In this document: piece after piece, positions 1-7,675 of the stretch
Layout of the letters: the number at the start of each line of letters is the position of its first letter
How positions within the stretch are numbered: the stretch's first letter is position 1
Assembly: GCA_016190175.1 (NCBI GenBank)
Contig: JACPRC010000159.1
Span: 1-42,199, forward strand
Direction: 5' to 3'
Origin: Planctomycetota bacterium
GTDB lineage: Bacteria; Planctomycetota; MHYJ01; JACPRB01
Length of the DNA: 42,199 nucleotides
Position numbers and translations under genes: made by a program
The notes under the pieces: generated by a model
Database searches by the model: none
Seen by the model: the letters and a program-made list of their open reading frames with translations, nothing else
What the model was told of the DNA's origin: nothing

Positions 1-6
1 ACTCAC

Positions 7-248
7 CACTAGCCCGGCTTATTCACGAAGGTTCTCGGCCGCAGGCCGAGAACGCGTGAATAAGCCGCCCGCGGCGCCACCTTGACGGCAATGGTGCGCC
101 GCGGGCCGCGCGTCGCGCGAGACACGGAGTGTCGAGCGCGATGCAGCGGGGCTGTCCAGCGGAATCGGCCCGCAAGGCCGATGAAGCTGCCCGCAGGGCG
201 AAGTATTCATGTCGGCGGCGAAGCCGACATGAATACTTCGGGCTAGTG
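7..248. repeat. multi-arm inverted-repeat element
   Basis: A 242-bp block bounded by a perfect 10-bp inverted repeat (CACTAGCCCG at 7-16, its complement at 239-248) and filled with internal hairpins. Arms seen: 15-27 with 55-67, enclosing 31-40 with 44-53; 68-81 with 93-105 (one bulge); a short ATCGGCC hairpin near 165-183; and a perfect 18-bp stem, 199-216 with 223-240, around a 6-nt loop. No convincing gene lies inside. The design (terminal repeat closing several arms) matches the elements at 14500 and 22000, but the end sequence differs, so it may be a second family. Function unknown; it could be a non-autonomous mobile repeat or a structured RNA. Confidence 0.6.
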
Positions 249-282
249 CATGGCCGCCGGGTCCGGCGACCTTTCTCGACGC

Positions 283-311
283 TTGCACGAAAGGCGCGGC
301 GGAGCCATGAT
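283..311 (+). promoter_or_regulatory. possible waaA promoter
   Basis: TTGCAC (283-288), a 17-nt spacer and CATGAT (306-311) resemble a sigma-70 promoter, though the -10 box is weak (4 of 6). The start point would fall about 5 nt before the GTG of waaA. That would explain the lack of a Shine-Dalgarno sequence there, because the mRNA would be almost leaderless. Confidence 0.3.
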
Positions 312-322
312 CTTCGCATTCC

Positions 323-1486
323 GTGAACGCGCTCGACCTGGTCTACTCCGGCGCCGCCTTGGCCGCCGCGCCGTGGCTGGCCTTCAAGGCCGCCACGGAC
401 GCGCGGTACCGCGACCGCCTCGCCGAGCGCCTCGGCGCGCTCCCGCCCGGGCCGCCCGGCCTCTGGTTCCACGGCGCGTCCGTCGGCGAGGTCAACCTCG
501 TCCGGCCGCTGGCGAAGCGCCTCGGCCGTCCCTTCCGCGTAACGGCGCTGACGCGCGCGGGCCGCGAGCAGGCGGCGAAGCTCACGCCGCTCGCGTCGTA
601 CTTCCCGCTCGACTTCACCTTCGCGGTGGACCGCGCCATGCGCGCCGCCCGCCCGGTCGGGATCGTCCTCGTCGAACTGGAGGTCTGGCCGAATTTCCTT
701 TCGCGCGCGCGCGTCCCCGTCGTCGTCGTCAACGGCCGCATCACGGACCGTTCGTTCCGCCGCTACCGGAGGCTCGACGGCTTCTTCCGCCGCGCGTTCG
801 GCTCCATTGCCGCGGTGGGGGCCCGGGACGCGGAAAGCGCGGACCGCTTCGGCGCGCTCGGCGTGCGCGAGATCGCCGTGACGGGCAACCTCAAATACGA
901 CTCGGGCCTCGCGCCCGATCCGAAGGCCGGGTCCGAGTGGCGCGCGCGGCTCGGATGGACCGGTCCCATCCTCGTGGGCGGGAGCACGCACGAACCGGAG
1001 GAACGGATCCTCCTCGACGCGTACCGAGAGCTTCGCCGCGAGGTCCCCGAACTGCGTCTCGCGATCGCCCCGCGCCACGTCGAGCGCGCCGAGGAGGTGA
1101 AGAGGCTCGCCGGTTCCGACGCGTTCGTGCTCGACACGGTCGGGCAGCTCGTCGGGCTCTACTCCGCGGCGACGGTCGTCTTCATCGGCGGCACGTTCTG
1201 CGCGCGCGGCGGCCAGAACATGCTGGAGCCCGCGGCGCTGGGGAAACCCGTCGTCGGCGGGTCGAGCCTGTCCAACTTCGAGGAGATCGCGGGATCGCTC
1301 GCCGAAGCCGGGGGGATGATCGTGGTGCCGGAGCCCGCGGGGCTGGCGGAGGCGCTCCGGCGCGCGCTGCGGGAGGCGGGACCGATGGGCGCCAGGGCGC
1401 GCGAGGTCGCGGAGAAGGGCAGGGGGGCGATGGACCGGACCGAGGCGCTCGTGCGGCAATGCGTCGGCGGATTCCCGAGACGCTGA
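323..1486 (+). CDS. waaA: Kdo transferase, lipid A-specific (WaaA/KdtA)
   Basis: Transfers 3-deoxy-D-manno-octulosonate from CMP-Kdo to the lipid A precursor at the inner face of the cytoplasmic membrane (GT30 family). The 387-residue protein has a hydrophobic N-terminal stretch typical of the membrane anchor, then family signatures: WFHGASVGEV near residue 48, VELEVWPNFL near 113, VNGRITDRSF near 130, VTGNLKYD, STHEPEE, IAPRH, and the C-terminal GGTFCARGGQNMLEPAALG nucleotide-sugar motif. It is slightly shorter than the usual ~420 residues but looks complete. The start is GTG with no evident ribosome-binding site; a near-leaderless transcript is possible. The gene shows that the host makes a Gram-negative outer membrane with Kdo-containing lipopolysaccharide. 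No other lipid A genes are adjacent. Confidence 0.93.
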   Translation: MNALDLVYSGAALAAAPWLAFKAATDARYRDRLAERLGALPPGPPGLWFHGASVGEVNLVRPLAKRLGRPFRVTALTRAGREQAAKLTPLASYFPLDFTFAVDRAMRAARPVGIVLVELEVWPNFLSRARVPVVVVNGRITDRSFRRYRRLDGFFRRAFGSIAAVGARDAESADRFGALGVREIAVTGNLKYDSGLAPDPKAGSEWRARLGWTGPILVGGSTHEPEERILLDAYRELRREVPELRLAIAPRHVERAEEVKRLAGSDAFVLDTVGQLVGLYSAATVVFIGGTFCARGGQNMLEPAALGKPVVGGSSLSNFEEIAGSLAEAGGMIVVPEPAGLAEALRRALREAGPMGARAREVAEKGRGAMDRTEALVRQCVGGFPRR

Positions 1487-1549
1487 TCCCGGGCGGTGGG
1501 GTACAATTCGGCGGATCGCGTTTCCCGGATCGACTGGAGGAGGAACCCG

Positions 1550-2059
1550 ATGAACGTCAGACCGCTTGTCGCCGCGTTGATTCTGCCCGCAGCATGGTTC
1601 GGGGGGTGTGCCGACAAGGGGAAGAAGGAGCCGTCGCGTTCGGATGCGAAACCCGCGCTCGTTTCCGTGCGGTACGACGCGTGGGCCGAGGACATCCACG
1701 TCGACGGCGACGCGATGACGATCGTCCACACGAAGACCGAGTACACGTACGCCCGACCCATGGACAGCAACCCGTCCGGCTCCGAGGTGCACAAGATCCT
1801 CGATGGAAGGGTGACGAAGGAGGATCTCGAGGCGCTGGGCGCGTTCGTCCGCGAATCCGGGTTCCTGGATCTCAAGGATGCCTACGGCGCGCCCGAGGGG
1901 CATCGATACTATCCCTACAACCTGGAGGTCACCTTCCGCGGCGAGAAACCGAAGAAGGTCCAGTTCCGCAGCAATCCGGAGTTCGAGAGCTCGCCCGAGC
2001 CGTTCAAGAAGCTCGAGAAGCGGCTGGCGGAGCTGTCCGAGGCCGTCCGGAAGCGCTGA
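1550..2059 (+). CDS. putative lipoprotein, unknown function
   Basis: A 169-residue protein with a lipoprotein signal peptide: basic MNVR, a hydrophobic stretch, and a lipobox-like FGGC with Cys at residue 21. The mature part is charged and soluble. I recognise no family. ATG 1550 is chosen because GGAGGAGG lies 6 nt upstream (1536-1543); an in-frame upstream start would put that ribosome-binding site inside the gene. A TACAAT box at 1502-1507 could be the -10 of its own promoter, but no good -35 is visible. It follows waaA by 63 bp and faces the convergent gene ending at 2072. High GC3 supports coding. Confidence 0.72.
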   Translation: MNVRPLVAALILPAAWFGGCADKGKKEPSRSDAKPALVSVRYDAWAEDIHVDGDAMTIVHTKTEYTYARPMDSNPSGSEVHKILDGRVTKEDLEALGAFVRESGFLDLKDAYGAPEGHRYYPYNLEVTFRGEKPKKVQFRSNPEFESSPEPFKKLEKRLAELSEAVRKR

Positions 2060-2071
2060 GGCGGCGGTTCG

Positions 2072-2470
2072 TCAGCGGACCCGCGACGGCATCTTGAGCG
2101 CCGAGCGATCCGCCAGGATCGTGTGCCGCTTCGGGCGGAGCCGGATGTCGTACCCCTGCATGAACCCGTGGCCGATGAGGATGTCGTAGCGGTCCTCGAG
2201 GACGTGATCCGCCACGACGTAGCCGATCTCCTCGCACCAGATTTCGAGGATGCGGATCTTGAAGGCCACGGCGGTGTGGGATTCGAACCGGCCGTTTCCC
2301 AGACCCCCGAACACAAGAGGTTCGGGCAATTCCATGAGGGGGCCCAATCGCGCGGCCACCGACTCCTTCACGAACGTCCGCCAAGTGCCGCTGTCGAAAT
2401 AGAGCCGCAACTGGAGGCCCGGACCCCGTCCGTGCGAGCGCACCCGGAACGCCTGGATGATATCGCCCAT
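2072..2470 (-). CDS. retropepsin-like aspartic protease domain protein
   Basis: A 132-residue protein that looks like a single clan AA (retroviral-type) aspartic protease domain. A DSG catalytic-type triad lies at residues 26-28 (YFDSGTWRTFV), where retropepsins have D[TS]G. The family's second hallmark, a glycine-bearing strand after hydrophobic residues, appears as DILIGHGFMQGYDIRL near residues 95-110. Retropepsins act as dimers, so this one-domain length fits. There is no signal peptide, so it is probably cytoplasmic. Its substrate is unknown. It is transcribed away from metK, sharing a 96-bp divergent intergenic region. Homology is judged from motifs only; a non-catalytic fold relative is possible. 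Confidence 0.65.
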   Translation of the reverse strand: MGDIIQAFRVRSHGRGPGLQLRLYFDSGTWRTFVKESVAARLGPLMELPEPLVFGGLGNGRFESHTAVAFKIRILEIWCEEIGYVVADHVLEDRYDILIGHGFMQGYDIRLRPKRHTILADRSALKMPSRVR

Positions 2471-2508
2471 CGAAGTCCAGTATAGCGGCCCCCGCCCCGA
2501 GAATCTCG

Positions 2509-2537
2509 TTGAAACGGCCTTTCGCCGGTGTTATAAG
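2509..2537 (+). promoter_or_regulatory. metK promoter
   Basis: TTGAAA (2509-2514), a 17-nt spacer and TATAAG (2532-2537) form a good sigma-70 promoter. The predicted start near 2544 leaves a leader of about 23 nt before ATG 2567, too short for a SAM riboswitch. Confidence 0.65.
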
Positions 2538-2566
2538 TTCCGCGTCCCGATCTTCAGGAGAAACCC

Positions 2567-3763
2567 ATGGGCCGAAACGGTCGCTGGCTGTTCACCTCGG
2601 AAGCCGTCTGCATCGGTCACCCCGACAAGATGTCCGACCAGATCTCCGACGCCGTCCTCGACGCGATGATCAAGGACGACCCCGAATCTCGCGTCGCCTG
2701 CGAGACGCTCGTCAAGACCGGCATGGTCCTCGTCGCCGGCGAGATCACGACGAAGACGTACGTCGAGATCCCCGAGATCGTGCGCCAGACGGTGCGGGAG
2801 ATCGGCTACGACTCCTCCGAGATCGGGTTCGACTACCACACCTGCGCGGTGCTCCTCGCCGTCTCGCAGCAGTCGGCGGACATCGACGCCGCGGTGAGCG
2901 CGGACGAGAAGAAGGAACTCGGCGCGGGCGACCAGGGGATCATGTTCGGATACGCCTCGAACGAGACCGAGAACTTCATGCCGCTGCCGATCGACCTGGC
3001 GCGGAAGATCTGCTGGCGCGCCGCCGAGGTGCGGCAGGCGGGCGAGATCCCGTGGCTGCGGCCGGACGGGAAGTCGCAGGTGACGATCGAATACGACGAC
3101 GGCAAGCCCGTCCGCGTCCACACGGTCGTCTGCTCGGTCCAGCACGACCCCAACGCGTCGCTCAAGCAGATCCGCAACGAGGTGATCGAGAAGATCGTGA
3201 AGCCCGTGATGCCGCCGGGGATGCTCGACAAGAACGTCATCTATCACATCAACCCCTCCGGCCGGTTCGTCGTCGGGGGCCCGCAGGGCGACTGCGGGAT
3301 GACGGGACGCAAGATCATCGCGGACACGTACGGCGGGATGGGCCACCACGGCGGCGGGAGCTTCAGCGGCAAGGACCCGACGAAGGTGGACCGCAGCGCC
3401 AGCTACGTCGCGCGCCACGCGGCCAAGAACATCGTCGCGGCCGGCCTCGCCGAGCGGTGCGAGATCCAGCTCTCGTACGCGATCGGCGTCGCCAAACCGC
3501 TCTCGATCTGGGTCGAGACCTACGGGACCGGCAAGGTCTCCGACGAGAAGCTCGCGGAACTCGTCGCGAAGCACTGGGACTTCACGCCCGCCGGCATGAT
3601 CCGGTACTACAACCTGCGGCGGCCGATCTACAAGGCGACGGCGCGATACGGCCACATCGGCGTGGACCGGCCCGAGGTCACGTGGGAGAAGATCGAGAAG
3701 GTGGAGGCGCTCCGGCGGGATGCGGGGGTCAGGGAGGCGAAACCGGTGAAGGCGAGGAAATGA
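2567..3763 (+). CDS. metK: S-adenosylmethionine synthetase
   Basis: Makes S-adenosylmethionine from methionine and ATP in the cytoplasm, releasing phosphate and diphosphate. At 398 residues it is the normal length. Signatures in order: [13 protein letters not shown] near the N-terminus (ATP/Mg site), the [12 protein letters not shown] signature, the [19 protein letters not shown] loop near residues 262-281, and the conserved IGVAKPLSI strand. The start is ATG with CAGGAG 6 nt upstream and its own sigma-70 promoter. Its stop overlaps the start of the downstream HEPN gene (ATGA at 3760-3763), so the two are translationally coupled. ahcY, the next enzyme of the methyl cycle, lies about 2.6 kb downstream. 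Confidence 0.97.
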   Translation: MGRNGRWLFTSEAVCIGHPDKMSDQISDAVLDAMIKDDPESRVACETLVKTGMVLVAGEITTKTYVEIPEIVRQTVREIGYDSSEIGFDYHTCAVLLAVSQQSADIDAAVSADEKKELGAGDQGIMFGYASNETENFMPLPIDLARKICWRAAEVRQAGEIPWLRPDGKSQVTIEYDDGKPVRVHTVVCSVQHDPNASLKQIRNEVIEKIVKPVMPPGMLDKNVIYHINPSGRFVVGGPQGDCGMTGRKIIADTYGGMGHHGGGSFSGKDPTKVDRSASYVARHAAKNIVAAGLAERCEIQLSYAIGVAKPLSIWVETYGTGKVSDEKLAELVAKHWDFTPAGMIRYYNLRRPIYKATARYGHIGVDRPEVTWEKIEKVEALRRDAGVREAKPVKARK

Positions 3764-4266
3764 CGCTTCCGTTCGACGAGCCCGAGTACGATCGCTGGTT
3801 CCGGACGGCAGAGCGGACGCCGGCCGAGGCCGAGTTCTTCGCAAAGCAGGATCTTCACCACTGGGCGGCATTCGTGGGACGACAGGCGGCCGAGGCCGCC
3901 CTGAAAGCGCCGCTCCGCGGCCTCGGCAAACCGGTCGTGACCGATTCGATGAAGCAACTCCTCGATACGCTGGAGTCGCCGCGCATTTCGGTCGGGACAG
4001 CCAAGCGGCATGCGGCGAGAATCCTGGAGCGGCACTGCAAGGGCACGCGCCATCCCGACCAGTATCCCGCGGGCACCCCCCGGGACCAGTACGACGGCCA
4101 GATCGCCCGCGAAGCACTTGACGCCGCCCGCGCGATGCTCGCGCGCAATCACCCGACCGCCTACTGGGCGGCGCGCGAGGGAGTCGTAATCCGGGACGGC
4201 GGACTCTGGGCGAGTTTCGTCGCCGGCTCGCTCGGACCGATCAGCGGATCGCCTGCACCAGACTGA
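3760..4266 (+). CDS. HEPN domain protein
   Basis: A 168-residue protein with a HEPN-type four-helix domain (PF05168-like): [25 protein letters not shown] near residues 27-50 is the helix that normally reads as QAaEkaLKAlL. TRHPDQYP at 96-103 matches the usual TRYPD motif before the last helix. R91 to H98 fits the loose Rx4-6H pattern of HEPN ribonucleases, but the conserved R in this family is normally that of TRYPD, so nuclease activity is uncertain. A C-terminal tail of about 35 residues goes beyond the domain. The ATG overlaps the metK stop, indicating coupled translation. No nucleotidyltransferase (MNT) partner is adjacent. Its 3' end overlaps the convergent gene ending at 4241 by 26 bp. 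Confidence 0.75.
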   Translation: MTLPFDEPEYDRWFRTAERTPAEAEFFAKQDLHHWAAFVGRQAAEAALKAPLRGLGKPVVTDSMKQLLDTLESPRISVGTAKRHAARILERHCKGTRHPDQYPAGTPRDQYDGQIAREALDAARAMLARNHPTAYWAAREGVVIRDGGLWASFVAGSLGPISGSPAPD

Positions 4267-4837
4267 GGAGCGGCAGGAGAAGTGCCGAGACCGCCGCGAG
4301 GCAAAGCAGCCCCGTGCCGACGTAGGCGCCGAACCAGAGGAACCGTCCCCGTCCCGTTCGACCGAGCCGAGGCAGCATCGCTCCCGCCGCGATCAACGCG
4401 GAGATGACCAGCCACCAGCCCGTCTTCATGGCTTCGGCGGAACGCAGTGCGATCGTCGTGACCAGCGGAAGCTCCACGCTCAAGCTCCGGAGGACGTCGG
4501 AGAACCTCGGCGTCACGAAGATCTGCACCACGACGAAGAAGACAAGGAACAGATACGTCCTCAGGGCGGAACCTCGGGCCGTGGGGAAGATCCACGTCCA
4601 TCCCTCGGGGGTCGCCGCGGCGGGGGATGGCGGGAACCCGCGCGCGATCTTCTCGACGTTCCCCAGTTCCTCGAACGCGCGGCCCACGGCCTCGGTCTCG
4701 CCCATGCCCGAGCGGACCTTCGCGTCCACGGACTCGTCGAGGTGCGCGGCGAGCTCGCACCGCTGCTCTTCCGTCAGGCGCTCGGCGCCGCGCGCCGCGT
4801 CCAGGATCCTACGGAGCGCTTCCTCTCGCGTGGCCAT
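4241..4837 (-). CDS. HAAS-domain membrane protein, PadR partner
   Basis: A 198-residue protein with a soluble N-terminal helical domain of about 65 residues (LTEEQRCELAAHLDESVDAK, then GMGETEAVGRAFEELGN) of the HAAS/DUF1700-like type. Three or four hydrophobic segments follow, at roughly residues 95-113, 122-160 and 165-195. Such proteins are regularly encoded right after a PadR regulator and are thought to work with it in envelope-related signalling. Here its start overlaps the end of the padR-like gene by 29 bp, so they form one leftward operon. It also resembles permease prefix domains. The exact function is unknown. Confidence 0.75.
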   Translation of the reverse strand: MATREEALRRILDAARGAERLTEEQRCELAAHLDESVDAKVRSGMGETEAVGRAFEELGNVEKIARGFPPSPAAATPEGWTWIFPTARGSALRTYLFLVFFVVVQIFVTPRFSDVLRSLSVELPLVTTIALRSAEAMKTGWWLVISALIAAGAMLPRLGRTGRGRFLWFGAYVGTGLLCLAAVSALLLPLLSLVQAIR

Positions 4838-5135
4838 GGCGACCTCCCAGGAGAATCTCGGAGACGACCGCTGCGTACTCCCGCCAGTCCGCTCGGGCCC
4901 GCTCCAGCGCGGTCCGGCCGCGGCGGCTGAGGGAGTAGTACTTCCGCGCCTTCCCCGTCGGTCCCTTCTTCCACTCGGACCTGAGCAGGCCCTCGTGGTC
5001 CATCTTGTGGAGGAGGGGGTATACGGTTCCCTCCTCCCAGCGCAGATGTCCCCGGTCCCGGGCGCGGCGCACGATCTCGTACCCGTGCATCGGCCGGGCC
5101 TCCAGGACCGCCAGGACGAGCGCCTTCAGCTCCAT
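4809..5135 (-). CDS. PadR family transcriptional regulator
   Basis: A 108-residue winged-helix regulator. MELKALVLAVLEARPMHGYE starts the wHTH, WEEGTVYPLLHKMDHEGLL is the recognition helix and following helix, and GKARKYYSLSRRGR is the wing. This is the short PadR-s2 type. It lies in an operon with the HAAS membrane protein. The promoter contains an inverted repeat over the -10 box, which suggests autorepression. The ATG has little ribosome-binding site, and the leader is only about 12 nt. The inducing ligand or signal cannot be told from sequence. Confidence 0.9.
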   Translation of the reverse strand: MELKALVLAVLEARPMHGYEIVRRARDRGHLRWEEGTVYPLLHKMDHEGLLRSEWKKGPTGKARKYYSLSRRGRTALERARADWREYAAVVSEILLGGRHGHARGSAP

Positions 5136-5148
5136 ACCTAGATCTCAC

Positions 5149-5182
5149 AGGTAATAGTACCTTCATGGTCTATGTATGTCAA
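5149..5182 (-). promoter_or_regulatory. padR promoter with overlapping inverted repeat
   Basis: On the minus strand TTGACA (5177-5182), a 17-nt spacer and TACTAT (5154-5159) make a near-consensus sigma-70 promoter. The -10 sits inside the perfect inverted repeat AGGTA-N4-TACCT (5149-5162), a likely operator for the PadR protein. Confidence 0.6.
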
Positions 5183-5205
5183 GCGTGGAGCGGAAGGACG
5201 GGACC

Positions 5206-6246
5206 CTACCGCTCGCGCTCCACGGGCAGATCCAAGCCGCGCGGAGGTTCATCTCCTTCCGGATAGACCCGCAGCCTTGAGTCGTGGACGGAGAGGAAGA
5301 CCTGCCTCCCGCGGTCGAAGTGCAGGAACGAATACGCCTCGCTCGGCGCAGATTCTCGCAGAAGCACCTTGCCTGCGCTCGGGTCGATCAGCGCGAAGTC
5401 CTCGACGCCCAGAATGGCCCACACCTCGTCCGCATCGCGCGAATTGAAGTATAGCGGAGTTGCCCAAGGGCCGGCCTCGAGGGAAGATCGGACCCGAATC
5501 CGCGAGAGATGGAGCCCACCGGCCCACATTCCCTTTCCATATGGCGCACGAGAAACGAAGGTGTCCCGCCCGAACAGCATCCTCCCGAGGGTGGGCGCGG
5601 TGCGATGGCGCGGTCCGTCATCGGGTCCCGTCACCTCGGCGCGGCTCCAGTCCGACTCGCCTATCCCGACATGGAGGAGACGGGAGTCGCGGGTCAGGGC
5701 CCACAGGCGGTCGCGTCCGTAGTCCAGGGACCAGTACGTGACGTCGGGGACGAAAGGCGCCTCCGACGCGCGCCCCGGCCACTTCGGGTAGAACCGGACA
5801 CCCTTGACCGACCAGACGACGAGTGCGTGACGGGTGAATCCGGCTTCCCATTTGCCGAGAATCGTCGTCCCACGGTTCAGCCAGCGCAGGCCCAGGCAGT
5901 TCCGGACCACAAGCTGCGGCCCGCTCTGGTCCGCGTCCAGGGCCGCCACGTCGTCGGCGAGCCGGCGCCACCGCAAGGTGCCTCGGTCCAGTTCCCAGGC
6001 GGTGTCCGAGCGTCCCTGCAGGGCGTAGATCCGGTCCCCGGCGCAGAACGCGAAGCGGAACGTGACCTCATAGCGGCGCTCGGATTCCTCGTGCTCCCGC
6101 CGGATCTGCTCCCGCATCTCCTCCGGGATTCGGATGAAGGGTGGAAAGGAGAACCCGCCGAACCCCTGCCCGCATCCGAGCATCGCCATTCCCAGTGTGA
6201 ACACCCCCACACAGGCGAATGCACGGACGCGTCTGGAATGGGCCAT
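5206..6246 (-). CDS. putative lipoprotein, possibly beta-propeller
   Basis: A 346-residue protein with a lipoprotein signal peptide (MAHSRRVRAFACVGVFTLGM, then lipobox MLGC with Cys near residue 25). A short charged segment follows, then a beta-rich body with recurring W/D-rich strands (DTAWELDRGTLRWRRLADD, RHALVVWSVKGVRFYPKWPG, DEVWAILGVEDFALIDP). This reads like a quinoprotein or propeller-type readout protein, but I do not recognise a specific family. GAGGAG lies 6 nt before the ATG. It diverges from ahcY across 92 bp. Its role at the envelope is unknown. Confidence 0.75.
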   Translation of the reverse strand: MAHSRRVRAFACVGVFTLGMAMLGCGQGFGGFSFPPFIRIPEEMREQIRREHEESERRYEVTFRFAFCAGDRIYALQGRSDTAWELDRGTLRWRRLADDVAALDADQSGPQLVVRNCLGLRWLNRGTTILGKWEAGFTRHALVVWSVKGVRFYPKWPGRASEAPFVPDVTYWSLDYGRDRLWALTRDSRLLHVGIGESDWSRAEVTGPDDGPRHRTAPTLGRMLFGRDTFVSRAPYGKGMWAGGLHLSRIRVRSSLEAGPWATPLYFNSRDADEVWAILGVEDFALIDPSAGKVLLRESAPSEAYSFLHFDRGRQVFLSVHDSRLRVYPEGDEPPRGLDLPVERER

Positions 6247-6285
6247 GCTTTGCTCCTCGTCGGTTCGTGGCGCAATTTGCGTGCC

Positions 6286-6314
6286 TTGCGTCCATCCTCC
6301 GCGGATGCTAGGAT
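6286..6314 (+). promoter_or_regulatory. probable ahcY promoter
   Basis: TTGCGT (6286-6291), a 17-nt spacer and TAGGAT (6309-6314) precede ahcY. The predicted start is near 6321, leaving a leader of about 18 nt that carries AGGAG at 6328-6332. There is no room for an SAH riboswitch. Confidence 0.45.
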
Positions 6315-6338
6315 CCGGCCTTCAGATAGGAGACCTCG

Positions 6339-7634
6339 ATGCCCGCGACCGCCGAGAAGAAGACCCGCGAAGTGTCGAACCACGACGTCAAGGACCTCGC
6401 GCTCGCCGCGAAGGGGAAGAACCGCATCGAGTGGGCCGAGGGACAGATGCCCGTCCTCCGGGAGATCCGCGCCCGCTTCGAGAAGGAGAAGCCGCTCAAG
6501 GGACAGCGCATCGCCGCGTGCCTCCACGTCACCACCGAGACCGCGAACCTGATGCGCACCTTCGTCGCCGGGGGCGCGGAAGTCGCCCTCTGCGCGTCGA
6601 ACCCGCTTTCGACCCAGGACGACAACGCCGCCTCCCTCGTCAAGGACTTCGGCGTCCCCGTCTACGCGGTCCGCGGCGAGGACTCGAAGACCTACTACAA
6701 GCACCTCAACCAGGCCCTCGACATCAAGCCGACCCTGACGCTCGACGACGGCGCGGACCTCGTGACCGTGATCCACAAGGAGCGGACCGAACTCATGAAG
6801 GGGCTCGTCGCCTCGATGGAGGAGACGACCACGGGGGTCAACCGTCTGAGGGCGATGGCGAGGGACGGGGCGCTCAAGATCCCCGTCATCAGCGTCAACG
6901 ACGCGCAGACGAAGTTCATGTTCGACAACCGCTACGGGACCGGCCAGTCCACGATCGACGGGATCGTCCGCGCGACGAACCTGCTTCTCGCGGGCCGCAC
7001 GGTCGCCATCGCGGGCTACGGCTGGTGCGGCCGCGGCGTCGCCAACCGCGCGCGCGGCATGGGGGCGAAGGTCGTCGTCACCGAGGTCGAGCCGATCCGC
7101 GCGCTCGAAGCGACGATGGACGGCTTCGAGGTGCGCCCGATGTCCGAGGCGGCGAAGGTCGCCGACGTCGTCGTCACCCTCACGGGCAACAAGCACGTCG
7201 TCCGCAAGGAACACTTCCAGGCGATGAAAGACGGCGCCATCGTGGCGAACAGCGGCCACTTCAACATCGAGCTCGACCTCGATGCCCTCAAGGCGCTCTC
7301 GAAGCAGGTGAAGAAGGGCGTCCGCGAGAACGTGGACCAGTTCGTGCTCAAGGACGGCCGCTCGATTTGCGTCATCGGCGAGGGTCGCCTCGTGAATCTC
7401 GCGGCGGCGGAAGGCCATCCCGCGGCCGTCATGGATATGAGCTTCGCGACGCAGGCGCTTATGGCGGAATGGGTCGTGAAGAACCGCTCCTCCCTCAAGG
7501 TCGAGGTGATGAACGTCCCGCGCGAGGTGGAGCAGTGGATTGCGCGGCTCAAGCTCCGGACCATGGGGCTCGAGATCGACGAGCTGACCGAGGAGCAGAA
7601 GAAGTACCTCGCAGGGTGGGAAGAGGGAACCTAG
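6339..7634 (+). CDS. ahcY: adenosylhomocysteinase
   Basis: Splits S-adenosylhomocysteine into adenosine and homocysteine using bound NAD, clearing the product that inhibits methyltransferases. The 431 residues match the usual length. Signatures: CLHVTTETANLMRTFVAGGA near residue 66, DDGADLVTVIH near 138, the NDAQTKFMFDNRYGTGQS substrate region, the NAD-binding GYGWCGRGVANRARGMGA near 225-242, GHFNIELD, and the conserved C-terminus ending in WEEGT. ATG 6339 has AGGAG 6 nt upstream. With metK in the window it supplies both arms of the SAM cycle. The restriction-modification island begins just 41 bp after its stop. Confidence 0.97.
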   Translation: MPATAEKKTREVSNHDVKDLALAAKGKNRIEWAEGQMPVLREIRARFEKEKPLKGQRIAACLHVTTETANLMRTFVAGGAEVALCASNPLSTQDDNAASLVKDFGVPVYAVRGEDSKTYYKHLNQALDIKPTLTLDDGADLVTVIHKERTELMKGLVASMEETTTGVNRLRAMARDGALKIPVISVNDAQTKFMFDNRYGTGQSTIDGIVRATNLLLAGRTVAIAGYGWCGRGVANRARGMGAKVVVTEVEPIRALEATMDGFEVRPMSEAAKVADVVVTLTGNKHVVRKEHFQAMKDGAIVANSGHFNIELDLDALKALSKQVKKGVRENVDQFVLKDGRSICVIGEGRLVNLAAAEGHPAAVMDMSFATQALMAEWVVKNRSSLKVEVMNVPREVEQWIARLKLRTMGLEIDELTEEQKKYLAGWEEGT

Positions 7635-7675
7635 GCGGCAGGGCATCACTACCGGCGGCAGCGGCAGGCCAATAC

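Noticed and set aside
2538-2566. SAM riboswitch before metK
   Set aside because: The leader after the predicted promoter is only about 23 nt and has no fold.
6247-6338. SAH riboswitch before ahcY
   Set aside because: The 92-bp divergent gap is taken up by promoter and ribosome-binding site; no pseudoknot-forming stems seen.
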